This document shows, one piece after another, positions 47,497-54,816 of a stretch of 64,000 nt of DNA. The translations under genes and the position numbers were made by a program. The number at the start of each line of letters is the position of its first letter. The first letter of the stretch is position 1. Origin of the DNA: Flammeovirgaceae bacterium. GTDB taxonomy: Bacteria > Bacteroidota > Bacteroidia > Cytophagales > Cyclobacteriaceae. The DNA lies in the NCBI GenBank assembly GCA_027487845.1, contig JAIYCV010000029.1, positions 62,001-126,000 of the forward strand. The letters run 5' to 3'. Under the pieces are notes generated by a model. It was given only the letters and a program-made list of their open reading frames with translations. It was not told the origin of the DNA and made no database searches.

Positions 47497-49212
47497 ATGA
47501 ACTTGAATCTTGATGCAGAAAAGCAAATTACCTACGATGCAATAGTTGTGGGCACAGGCATTAGTGGAGGGTGGGCCGCTAAAGAATTAACTGAAAAAGG
47601 GTTAAAAACTCTTGTGTTGGAACGTGGTAGAATGGTTACGCACCCAGATTACCCAACAGCAACGAAAGATCCTTGGCAATTACCCTATTCAGATAGGCCT
47701 ACAGAAGAGGATTTGAAACAGCAAGGAGTGCAGAATAGAACGGGGTACACTGTTCGCCAATCATCAAAGCATTGGTTTGTAAATGATCTTGAACATCCTT
47801 ACACCGAAGCACCTGGTAAAAGAACGGATTGGATGCGAGGATATCATGTTGGTGGCCGCTCAATTATGTGGGGACGCCAAAGCTATAGATGGAGTGATTT
47901 GGACTTTGAAGCCAATGCAAAAGATGGTATTGGCGTTGATTGGCCCGTTCGCTATAAAGATATATCGCCTTGGTACGATTACGTTGAAACGTACATCGGT
48001 GTTAGCGGTGAAAATTTAGGGCTACCTCAGTTGCCCGATGGAAAATTTCTACCCCCGATGGAGTTGAACTGTGCGGAAAAGGAATTACAGAAGTCTGTTA
48101 AAGATAAATTGGGAAGGGTTGTTACCATCGGACGCACGGCACATCTTACGGGGCCTCTAACTCATAATGATAGCCCTCAACGGGGCAAATGCCAATTTAG
48201 AAATATGTGTATTAGAGGATGCCCTTATGGGGGATATTTTAGCAGCAACTCTTCGACACTTCCCGCGGCCGAGAAGACTGGAAATATGACGTTGAGACCG
48301 AATTCAGTTGTCAGCGAAATTATATATGATGAGGCCAAAGGTGTTGCAAAGGGGGTAAAGGTAATAGATGCAGAGACGGGCGAACAGCTTGAATTCTTTG
48401 CGAAAATTGTGTTCTTATGCGCTTCTACTTTTGGTTCCACTTTTATCATGTTGAACTCTATCTCCAATCGTTTCCCTAATGGCTTAGGAAATGACAGCGG
48501 AGAATTAGGTTGCAACATTATGGATCACCATCTCGGTGTGGGTGCTGGTGGATCTTTTGACGGATTCGAAGACCAATACTATACAGGAAGAAGAGCTAAC
48601 GGTTTTTACATTCCGCGATACCAGAATTACGGTAAAGAAAAGCGCGACTACCTGCGTGGCTTTGGTTATCAAGGAGGCGCAAGTCGGGGAGGGTGGTCTA
48701 GTCTGGTTTCAGAGTTGAGCTTTGGCGCTCAATTAAAAGAAGCTGTTGGTAAGCCCGGAAAGTGGACCATAGGCATGGGAGGTTTTGGCGAGATATTGCC
48801 TTACCACGACAACAATATGGTTATCAATAAAGACCTGAAGGATAAACACGGCCTACCTACCATTTTGTTTTCTACCGATTTTAAAGAAAACGAAATCAAG
48901 ATGCGTAAGGATATGGCTGCCGATGCGGCTGAAATGCTCGAGGCCGCGGGTGCCAAAAACGTGAAGACATTTGACAATAAAACTGGAATTGGTTTGGGAA
49001 TCCATGAGATGGGTACTGCTCGTATGGGAAAAGATCCCAAGACGTCCGTTGTAAATCAATGGAATCAAGTTCATGCGTGCAAGAACGTTTTTGTTACTGA
49101 CGGATCGTTCATGTCATCGGCAGCGTGTGTTAATCCATCGCTTACCTACATGGCATTCACAGCCAGGGCAGTTGATTTTGCCGTAAGCGAGTTAAAAAAG
49201 GGAAACCTGTAA
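47497..49212 (+). CDS. GMC family oxidoreductase (FAD-dependent dehydrogenase)
   Basis: A 571-residue flavoprotein of the gluconate/sorbitol dehydrogenase branch of GMC enzymes. The dinucleotide motif AIVVGTGISGGWAAKELTEK and LVLERG stand at the N-terminus; CQFRNMCIRGCPYGGYFSSN is a cysteine-rich stretch typical of the branch; the C-terminus has GIHEMGTARMG and NVFVTDGSFMSSAACVNPSL, with the catalytic His/Asn pair likely in CVNPSLT. No signal peptide is seen; export would need the Tat-signal partner encoded next. It lies 63 bp before the subunit 3 gene; the usual cytochrome c subunit is missing. The sugar or alcohol substrate is unknown. Confidence 0.88.
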   Translation: MNLNLDAEKQITYDAIVVGTGISGGWAAKELTEKGLKTLVLERGRMVTHPDYPTATKDPWQLPYSDRPTEEDLKQQGVQNRTGYTVRQSSKHWFVNDLEHPYTEAPGKRTDWMRGYHVGGRSIMWGRQSYRWSDLDFEANAKDGIGVDWPVRYKDISPWYDYVETYIGVSGENLGLPQLPDGKFLPPMELNCAEKELQKSVKDKLGRVVTIGRTAHLTGPLTHNDSPQRGKCQFRNMCIRGCPYGGYFSSNSSTLPAAEKTGNMTLRPNSVVSEIIYDEAKGVAKGVKVIDAETGEQLEFFAKIVFLCASTFGSTFIMLNSISNRFPNGLGNDSGELGCNIMDHHLGVGAGGSFDGFEDQYYTGRRANGFYIPRYQNYGKEKRDYLRGFGYQGGASRGGWSSLVSELSFGAQLKEAVGKPGKWTIGMGGFGEILPYHDNNMVINKDLKDKHGLPTILFSTDFKENEIKMRKDMAADAAEMLEAAGAKNVKTFDNKTGIGLGIHEMGTARMGKDPKTSVVNQWNQVHACKNVFVTDGSFMSSAACVNPSLTYMAFTARAVDFAVSELKKGNL

Positions 49213-49275
49213 TCAATTATGAATTCTAAATTTCGAATCGTACCTCTAAAGCCTCAAAACTAAATTCAACTATTT

Positions 49276-49854
49276 ATGAATAGAAGAGAAGCCATTGAAA
49301 GAACCGCGTTAATACTCGGTTACGCTATTTCCGCGCCTGCTATGATGGGCATTTTAAATGGGTGCAAAGCTACGCCTGAGCTCGCATTTAAGCCAGTTTT
49401 TCTTACCCAAGAACAGGCCAGCCTGGTGAGTGAAATCGCTGAAGTTATTATCCCTAAGACGGACACCCCAGGGGCTAAAGATGCTGGCGTTCCTGCATTT
49501 ATAGACCTCATGCTTAAAGATGTTTATAGTCAAGAAGACAAGGATAAGTTTATAGCGGGATTGAACTCATTTAATGAGGAAGCGAAGAAATCTGCCGGTA
49601 GCGATTTTATTGACCTTGATCCTGCTAAACAAGTAGATTTTTTTAAATCTGTTCATGATCCTGCCGTTGCAGCATTTAAGAGCGGAGAAATTAAGGAAAG
49701 ACCTTTTGTATTGGTAGTTAAAGAACTTACCTGCCTAGGTTTTTTCACTTCTGAACCAGGAGCAACACAGGTGTTGCAGTATGAAGCAGTTCCAGGTGCC
49801 TACCATGGTTGCGTGCCATTGGCTGAGGTAGGAAAGACGTGGGCCACCTCGTAA
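49276..49854 (+). CDS. Gluconate 2-dehydrogenase subunit 3 family protein, Tat-like leader
   Basis: A 192-residue small subunit for the GMC enzyme. It begins MNRREAIERTALILGYAISA, with a twin-arginine pair and a hydrophobic core ending in a lipobox-like LNGC, so it may be exported by Tat and lipidated. The body has the family pattern SEIAEVIIPKTDTPGAKDAG and FIDLMLKDVYSQEDKDKF. It probably carries the catalytic subunit across the membrane. The transcript ends at the hairpin 49882-49910. Confidence 0.85.
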   Translation: MNRREAIERTALILGYAISAPAMMGILNGCKATPELAFKPVFLTQEQASLVSEIAEVIIPKTDTPGAKDAGVPAFIDLMLKDVYSQEDKDKFIAGLNSFNEEAKKSAGSDFIDLDPAKQVDFFKSVHDPAVAAFKSGEIKERPFVLVVKELTCLGFFTSEPGATQVLQYEAVPGAYHGCVPLAEVGKTWATS

Positions 49855-49881
49855 AGCGTTAGCCTAAACAATGCTATAATC

Positions 49882-49910
49882 AAAAAGACCTGAATAGTTC
49901 AGGTCTTTTT
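49882..49910. terminator. Bidirectional terminator between the GMC unit and the RRM gene
   Basis: AAAAAGACCTGAA and TTCAGGTCTTTTT form a perfect 13-bp stem with a TAG triloop, with A-tract and T-tract in the stem ends, between convergent genes ending at 49854 and 49924. Confidence 0.88.
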
Positions 49911-49923
49911 GATTTACAAGGAA

Positions 49924-50175
49924 TTAATTTGAGCCTTTGGGGTTTGCAGGCTTAACTACTATTGTTCTGCCATCTAATTCAGTTTCGTTTAATGCTGCAA
50001 TGGCCTGATTAGCTTCCTCATCGTTAGCCATTTCAACAAAGCCAAAGCCTTTCGATCTGTTTGTTTCGCGATCTTTTACAATCTTAGCAGACGACACTTG
50101 GCCGAACTTTGCAAAAGCAGCCTCGAGCGTTTCTTGAGTAGTTTTAAAATTTAATCGAGCGACAAAAATGTTCAT
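49924..50175 (-). CDS. RRM-domain RNA-binding protein
   Basis: An 83-residue single RRM: RNP2 is NIFVARLNF at the N-terminus and RNP1 is KGFGFVEMA; LDGRTIVVKPA closes the fold. Such glycine-poor small RRM proteins are common in Bacteroidota, where they are abundant and may act as global RNA chaperones in place of Hfq. The 290-bp upstream gap is AT-rich and could hold a long 5' leader. Confidence 0.9.
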   Translation of the reverse strand: MNIFVARLNFKTTQETLEAAFAKFGQVSSAKIVKDRETNRSKGFGFVEMANDEEANQAIAALNETELDGRTIVVKPANPKGSN

Positions 50176-50414
50176 GATTACTGGAAAAATTAGGTTATAC
50201 TATTTCAAGCACATGGTTTGGTTAAACAAAATGCTTCACAAATTAGTAAATTATAATTAATATTTTCAAACAGAAATGTATTATTGATTTTTCTTTTTCG
50301 ATGATCTAAGTTCAATGGAGATGTAGTTACTATCATTTTTGGCCTTAAACAGCCCCGCAAGGCTAAACTTTTAGTGACCTACTTGGTTTAGTTTTCGTGT
50401 TGATAACAATCGTG

Positions 50415-50444
50415 TTGGCATAATTGACGTATGTTATAACTTTG
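50415..50444 (+). promoter_or_regulatory. Bacteroidota-type promoter of the reductase gene
   Basis: TTG at 50415-50417 and TAACTTTG at 50437-50444 are separated by 19 bp, matching the TTG-N19-TAnnTTTG consensus. The expected transcript start at about 50450 leaves a leader of some 16 nt before the ATG at 50467. Confidence 0.75.
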
Positions 50445-50466
50445 CGTCTTTCTTTCGTAAATTACT

Positions 50467-51471
50467 ATGATAAAAACTGATATTTGTATAATTGGGGCAG
50501 GTCCGGTAGGTCTTTTCGCTGTTTTTGAAGCAGGTTTGCTAAAAATGCGCTGCCATTTGGTCGATTCGCTCCCAGCTATAGGAGGCCAACTCTCTGAGAT
50601 CTATCCGAAAAAGCCGATTTACGACATTCCCGGTTTCCCCTCCATTTTGGCGCATGAACTCGTTGATAATCTGAAAAAGCAGATCGACCCTTTTAATCCA
50701 ACTTTTACCTTAGGTGAAAGGGTAGAAGGGCTAAGGAAATTAGATGATGGCTCTTTTGAATTAACCACCTCCGACAAAACAATAATCCATTGTAAGGTTG
50801 TGGCGATAGCCGCGGGTCTGGGCTGCTTTGAACCTCGCAGGCCAGAGTTGCCCAATATTATCAATTATGAAGGCAAGGGTGTGAGCTACATGATTAAAGA
50901 CCCCGAAACCTTCCGTGATAAAAAGATTGTAATTGCTGGTGGTGGAGACAGTGCATTAGATTGGAGTATATTTCTGTCAGATCTGGCGAAGGAAGTAACT
51001 TTGGTGCATCGGAATGAATCCTTCCGGGGCGCACCTGATTCTGCTGAGAAAGTAGTTGAGTTGGCAAAAGAGGGTAAGATAAATTTGTTGCTAAGTGCTA
51101 ACCTCACTGCAATTAAAGGTGATGGAAAATTGGAAGCCATCACTATTACCGGTAAAGATAAAAAGGCAACAGAACTCGAAGCGGATTATCTTATACCGCT
51201 ATTCGGCCTCAGCCCTAAGCTAGGACCAATTGCCGAGTGGGGTCTTAATTTGGATAAAAACGCTATTGAAGTTAACACCTTTGATTATGCTACCAACATA
51301 CCCGGTGTTTTTGCTATTGGCGATATTAATACCTACCCGGGAAAACTAAAGTTGATTCTATGCGGGTTTCATGAGGCAGCGTTAATGGCACAAAGTGCAT
51401 TTGCGTTTGTTTATCCAAACCAAAAATTAAGTTTTAAATACACCACCGTTAACGGAGTAAATGCGTTTTGA
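50467..51471 (+). CDS. Ferredoxin-NADP reductase, thioredoxin-reductase-like type
   Basis: A 334-residue flavoprotein with FAD motif CIIGAGPVGLFAVFEAGLL, IGGQLSEIYPKKPIYDIPGF, a second nucleotide motif IVIAGGGDSALDWSI and the closing FAIGDINTYPGKLKLILCGF. It lacks the CxxC disulfide of thioredoxin reductase, which makes it the ferredoxin/flavodoxin-NADP reductase of YumC type. The downstream 2Fe-2S ferredoxin, 105 bp away, is its likely partner. Confidence 0.92.
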   Translation: MIKTDICIIGAGPVGLFAVFEAGLLKMRCHLVDSLPAIGGQLSEIYPKKPIYDIPGFPSILAHELVDNLKKQIDPFNPTFTLGERVEGLRKLDDGSFELTTSDKTIIHCKVVAIAAGLGCFEPRRPELPNIINYEGKGVSYMIKDPETFRDKKIVIAGGGDSALDWSIFLSDLAKEVTLVHRNESFRGAPDSAEKVVELAKEGKINLLLSANLTAIKGDGKLEAITITGKDKKATELEADYLIPLFGLSPKLGPIAEWGLNLDKNAIEVNTFDYATNIPGVFAIGDINTYPGKLKLILCGFHEAALMAQSAFAFVYPNQKLSFKYTTVNGVNAF

Positions 51472-51485
51472 TATGAGAGTAGTGA

Positions 51486-51557
51486 GACGTAAGTAGTAGG
51501 ATTTCATAAATCTTAAATCTTCAGTCTCCCGTCTTACTACTTATGTCTTACGTCTTT
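51486..51557 (+). repeat. Inverted repeat with T-tract in reductase-ferredoxin gap
   Basis: GACGTAAGTAGTA (51486-51498) pairs with TACTACTTATGTC (51535-51547), 13 bp with one G-T wobble and a 36-nt loop, followed by TTACGTCTTTTT. It could partly terminate between the two genes, or be a decayed repeat made of TCTTAAATC-like words. Confidence 0.45.
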
Positions 51558-51576
51558 TTCCTAAATTAAAAACAAA

Positions 51577-51900
51577 ATGATCTCATTTGAAGTAGAAGAT
51601 TTACAAGGCGAAGTAAAAACAGTAGAGGTGCCTGAAGGCATCAGCTTAAGTTTAATGGAAGTTTTAAAGGCAAGCGAATACCCAATTGCTGCAACTTGCG
51701 GAGGGATGGCGCTTTGTGCCACCTGCCACGTGGAGGTAGTAAAAGGCTTTGATGATCTTCCCGCCTTTACCGACCCCGAGTTGGATATGATTGACACGCT
51801 GCCTAACGCCACCAGCGAAAGCCGCCTCGCCTGCCAAATCCACGTAAGTGAAAAATTGAATGGAGCTTTATTTAAGTTAAAGGAAACGGTAGAGGAATAG
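51577..51900 (+). CDS. 2Fe-2S ferredoxin, adrenodoxin type
   Basis: A 107-residue electron carrier. Cluster cysteines are CGGMALCATC (C-x5-C-x2-C) and the fourth in LACQI; LSLMEVLKASEYPIAATCGG matches adrenodoxin-type folds. It follows its putative reductase and could feed oxygenases or Fe-S assembly. Confidence 0.93.
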   Translation: MISFEVEDLQGEVKTVEVPEGISLSLMEVLKASEYPIAATCGGMALCATCHVEVVKGFDDLPAFTDPELDMIDTLPNATSESRLACQIHVSEKLNGALFKLKETVEE

Positions 51901-51960
51901 GCCAGAATCTAGCAATTTGACCAATTATTACCACTTACACCTACCAACTAGTATTGATAC

Positions 51961-52033
51961 CCCAGACAAATTGGTCGCTACGTTACCAACCAATTAGAAA
52001 CAAGAACCTCGACCAATTGGTCTGGGTTCTTGT
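51961..52033. repeat. Nested inverted repeats forming a cruciform-like element
   Basis: A near-perfect 34-nt palindrome at 52000-52033 has arms ACAAGAACC and GGTTCTTGT around GACCAATTGGTC. In addition 51961-51976 (CCCAGACAAATTGGTC) is the inverted copy of 52011-52026 with one mismatch. No ORF of its own is present; it may be the remnant end of a mobile element or a REP-like structure. Confidence 0.55.
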
Positions 52034-52060
52034 ACTTTTGGTAGAATATGAATTATTGCT

Positions 52061-52205
52061 TTACTGTGCATATATTGTAAAGCCATCGCTTCGCACCAGC
52101 ACTTCTTCGCTGCCTTTGTAAGCACATTTCCACTCGTATTGTTTACCGGCCGTAAAGCCCGATATATTGGCTTTGTGTTTGTTTGAGGTACCTGCCGATA
52201 ATCGT
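52061..52205 (-). pseudogene. C-terminal fragment of a fibronectin-III-like secreted protein
   Basis: On the minus strand a stretch of about 46 codons reads SGFTAGKQYEWKCAYKGSEE and SDGFTIYAQ before a TAA at 52061-52063. That pattern (GFTAGKQYEWK) is like the end of Fn3 domains in secreted proteins. Just upstream in the same frame is a stop, and the REP-like repeat follows, so the rest of the gene was lost. The rest of the 545-bp gap (51901-52445) holds the cruciform element and two repeat copies. Confidence 0.4.
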
Positions 52206-52217
52206 TAATTAAAACCT

Positions 52218-52271
52218 GGTTAGAACGTCTTTGCGAGAGGCGTCTCGCCCGAAGCAATCCTTGTCTTTGTT
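52218..52271. repeat. REP-like repeat family A, copy 1
   Basis: About 54 bp with GACGTCTTTGCGAG-type core, CGTCTCG and GAAGCAATCCTTG. It is the same family as the widely scattered GTCATTGCGAGG...GAAGCAATC repeats. Copies 2 and 3 are at 52320-52372 and 54571-54616. Confidence 0.75.
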
Positions 52272-52319
52272 GCTTTTTGATGACACTGTTTCGTTACCTC
52301 GCAGTGGCGCAGGGAACAT

Positions 52320-52372
52320 GGTTAGGACGTCTTTGCGAGGAGTGTCTCGTGCGAAGCAATCCTTGTGTTTGT
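52320..52372. repeat. REP-like repeat family A, copy 2
   Basis: Direct copy of the element at 52218: GGTTAGGACGTCTTTGCGAG, then GTGTCTCGTGCGAAGCAATC and CTTGTGTTTG. The two are about 100 bp apart and differ at several bases. Confidence 0.75.
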
Positions 52373-52445
52373 TTTTAGTTCTTTATCCTCATTTTTTGTT
52401 TTTGCCTGTTAATTTGCCCCGTTAAGTAACTAGACTTATCTTTAG

Positions 52446-52937
52446 TTGTCAATTTACCCCATTGTGAAGCGTGTACGGTATTTAACTTTCAAAGTAGAGC
52501 GGAAAAAGATAATTACGCCCTCGCCAAACGCACTATTCGTTTTCAGCCAACTGAAAGCTGCGTTTGCACCCTTTAAAATTTATTTTAAAATCGTAAGTGA
52601 TACCCCAGACGAGTTTGAGGCAATTACGAAAGAGGTAATTAAAGTACGAAAGGGTTCTTTTACCACTACTAACACACACATCTCCTTTTTATACATAACG
52701 CTATACAAAGATTATGTAAAATTACAGTTTCACCCCTTTCATTTAGACAGCAGCCTAGTAGGGCTCATACCCCCGGAGCTGCTTCGCTTTAAGAAATACA
52801 CCAATACCTTTCAATTTAAAACAATTGATCGGCAGTTGTTGCAATACATAGACCTTCTTTTCCGCATAGGGGTGGAGAGTTATAAGAAGCAGAAATTTAT
52901 AATCGGAATAGCGTTGGATTTGCCCCCCTTGCAATGA
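52446..52937 (+). CDS. Hypothetical protein, possibly DUF1801/YdhG-like
   Basis: A 163-residue protein rich in Lys, Phe and Tyr. No ATG is near the start: TTG at 52446 or GTG at 52464 must be used, and the upstream bases contain a partial repeat (GTTAATTTGCCCCGTT resembles GTCAATTTACCCCATT), so the N-terminus is uncertain. The second half (ISFLYITLYKDYVKLQFHPF; PPELLRFKKYTNTFQFKTID) follows the strand-loop pattern of DUF1801 proteins, weakly. It lies in a decayed region and may be foreign or a truncated gene. Confidence 0.5.
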   Translation: MSIYPIVKRVRYLTFKVERKKIITPSPNALFVFSQLKAAFAPFKIYFKIVSDTPDEFEAITKEVIKVRKGSFTTTNTHISFLYITLYKDYVKLQFHPFHLDSSLVGLIPPELLRFKKYTNTFQFKTIDRQLLQYIDLLFRIGVESYKKQKFIIGIALDLPPLQ

Positions 52938-52965
52938 CGTTTTACGCAACCATGCATCAATCACC

Positions 52966-53079
52966 CCTTCCTGTAGAGAGGGCTTTGCTCGTACAGTTAC
53001 AGAAAAGAAGAGAAGGGGTTAGGCGTTAGCTTATGTTCAAGGCTTCACCCTTCCCCCTCTCACGGGAGAGGGAAGAATG
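52966..53079. repeat. GC-rich repeat family B, segments
   Basis: The first segment, CCCCTTCCTGTAGAGAGGG to GGGGTTAGGC (52969-53034), matches 54061-54130; the second, AGGCTTCACCCTTCC with CTCTCACGGGAGAGGG, matches 53975-54015. They form the frequent inverted GGAGAGGG/CCCTCTCC type of extragenic repeat. It fills the gap between the two neighbouring genes. Confidence 0.65.
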
Positions 53080-53154
53080 TTACCAAACTCAGTTACTAAT
53101 TAATTCTTGTAGTGTTTAGCAATAGCTACTATTTTGGAACGAAAAATAACTACT

Positions 53155-53964
53155 ATGCCCCATTTACTTGTTGCCTGTAAAGCCTGCGGAAACACTTTTA
53201 AAGGCAACTATTGTAATAAATGCGGACAAAAGCTGATGGGCCGTTTTTCCTTTTCTTACTTATGGCAGTGGTTGCGCGAGGAGATTTTTGAAATTGACCG
53301 TGGCCTTTTGTTGACCTTTTATGAGCTATGGGTGCGGCCTGGCAAGATGGTATTGGACTACATCGGTGGAAACACCAAGAAATACTACGGGCCTTTAAAG
53401 TACCTAATCTTTTGGACAGCCATTTTCCTAGTCACTGCTTCGTTCATGCCTCAAGGCCTTGACGGTGCGTTGAAGATTCCTACAGCTCAGTTAATATTCA
53501 ATGATCATAAAGTTCTTTCAGAAGCAGGTATTGATGACTTTTCAAAACTGGTTGTTCAACTTATGGTAGGGAATGTTAATATTTACGTCTTAGTAATTAT
53601 TCCATTTGTTGCAGGTATAGCCTACTTGTTTTATCGCAAAAAGTTCAATTTTACAGAACATGTTATTTTGTTCACCTATTTCTTTGGGCAATATAATTTC
53701 TTTCTTGGCTTAATTTTTCTAGTTGGTAGTCTCTTCGGTGCATCTCCCTTTGGTAGCACATCTCTTGATCCCCTCTCTGCCTTACTGATTCCGAATTTGG
53801 TGATGCTTCCCATAACTGTCAACTTTTTTATGATGTTAAAGCAGTTCTTTCAGCAGAAATGGCTCACCACAATTTTTAAAGGCATTGCCATATTCTATGC
53901 TTCTTTCTTCTCCTACTTGTTGTTTTTATTTGGAGTGTTTGCTACTCTTAAGTTTATTTTTTAG
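53155..53964 (+). CDS. DUF3667 membrane protein with zinc ribbon
   Basis: A 269-residue protein. Near the N-terminus is a four-cysteine ribbon CKACGNTFKGNYCNKCGQK, followed by the DUF3667 helix pattern LWQWLREEIFEIDRGLLLTF and VLDYIGGNTKKYYGPLKYLI, then about five transmembrane helices. ATG at 53155 is chosen over TTG at 53134. The family is widespread in Bacteroidota with unknown role. Confidence 0.85.
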   Translation: MPHLLVACKACGNTFKGNYCNKCGQKLMGRFSFSYLWQWLREEIFEIDRGLLLTFYELWVRPGKMVLDYIGGNTKKYYGPLKYLIFWTAIFLVTASFMPQGLDGALKIPTAQLIFNDHKVLSEAGIDDFSKLVVQLMVGNVNIYVLVIIPFVAGIAYLFYRKKFNFTEHVILFTYFFGQYNFFLGLIFLVGSLFGASPFGSTSLDPLSALLIPNLVMLPITVNFFMMLKQFFQQKWLTTIFKGIAIFYASFFSYLLFLFGVFATLKFIF

Positions 53965-53969
53965 AGCCT

Positions 53970-54147
53970 GTTCTAGGCCTCACCCTCATTCCCTCTCCAC
54001 AGGAGAGGGATGACTATTAATCTAAACTTACCTGTCTTTCTAATGCACGTGCGCATCCACCGCCCTCTCCTATGGAGAGGGTTTTGCTTGTCGGGTTTAA
54101 AGAAACGAAAGGGGGTGAGGTTTTAGCTTGTTCTAGGCCTCACCCTC
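53970..54147. repeat. GC-rich repeat family B, cluster after DUF3667 gene
   Basis: The unit TTCTAGGCCTCACCCTC occurs twice (53971-53987 and 54131-54147). Between them lie CCCTCTCCACAGGAGAGGG and CCCTCTCCTATGGAGAGGG hairpins and GGGGGTGAGG. Together they fill most of 53965-54242, where no gene is seen. Confidence 0.7.
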
Positions 54148-54242
54148 GTTCTCTGGCGTAACCCCCAACCCCTTGCAATTTTCCCTTTAAACCCGCAACT
54201 TGTAATCTGTAATTTTGAATCTGCAATTTGTAATACCCATCC

Positions 54243-54506
54243 ATGCCCATTAACAAAGTGATACTTGGCGATAACCTAGAGATACTTAAACAGCTGGAGA
54301 GCGACACAGTAGACTTGATTTACCTCGACCCGCCTTTTTTTAGCAACCGTTTTGCCGACCGCTGGAGCGGAGGCATGGATCACTACATAGGCTGGCTGAA
54401 AGAGCGCGTAGAACAAATGCACCGCATAAAAGTGGTAGACAACGATGGTTTGGATAACATCGAGTTGATCCGTCTAAAAGTGAATGGCACGGTGGAGAGG
54501 AGTTGA
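54243..54506 (+). pseudogene. Collapsed DNA methyltransferase (N6/N4 type)
   Basis: An 87-residue reading frame starting MPINKVILGDNLEILKQLES and then VDLIYLDPPFFSNR, which is the catalytic motif IV (DPPF) of type III/solitary DNA methyltransferases. After GGMDHYIGWLKERVEQMHR the sequence jumps to a short tail (KVVDNDGLDNIELIRLKVNG) and a stop. Intact enzymes have several hundred more residues with the SAM-binding motif, so an internal or 3' deletion has removed most of the gene. No restriction gene is near. Confidence 0.7.
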
Positions 54507-54517
54507 CCAGTAGTCAA

Positions 54518-54534
54518 GACACCTCGAAGGTGTC
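54518..54534. repeat. Short inverted repeat GACACCT-CGA-AGGTGTC
   Basis: Perfect 7-bp arms with a 3-nt loop in the gap behind the methyltransferase remnant. It is of the dispersed GACACCT type often found in Bacteroidota gaps. Confidence 0.5.
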
Positions 54535-54570
54535 AGACGACTTTGATCAGACTGCTAAAATTAATTCTGT

Positions 54571-54616
54571 GAGTCATTGCAGGTGCGTCTCGCCCAAAGC
54601 AATCTTCGTCTTCGCT
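54571..54616. repeat. REP-like repeat family A, copy 3
   Basis: GAGTCATTGCAGGTGCGTCT and CGCCCAAAGCAATC make this the most diverged copy of the repeat at 52218. The rest of the 310-bp gap 54507-54816 holds no gene that can be supported. Confidence 0.65.
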
Positions 54617-54816
54617 ATAGAAGCATAACCGAGGCAACCTATGACTTACTTTTTACAGGTAGATAGTTTCTGTAGATTGCTTTAATAACATCTTTTTCAA
54701 AGTGGTAACCTCTCATCGGTTTTTATTAGACTAAAAGAGGGTTTTGTGTTTAATGAGGAAATCCATTCTTGATTTACAGAAATGTTCTTTTTAAGTTTAG
54801 TGTTATTTTTGTCAAA

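Noticed and set aside
51994..52257. An 87-codon minus-strand frame
   Set aside because: It runs through the cruciform and REP-like repeat, has no start context, and a different frame of the same strand carries the more protein-like Fn3 remnant.
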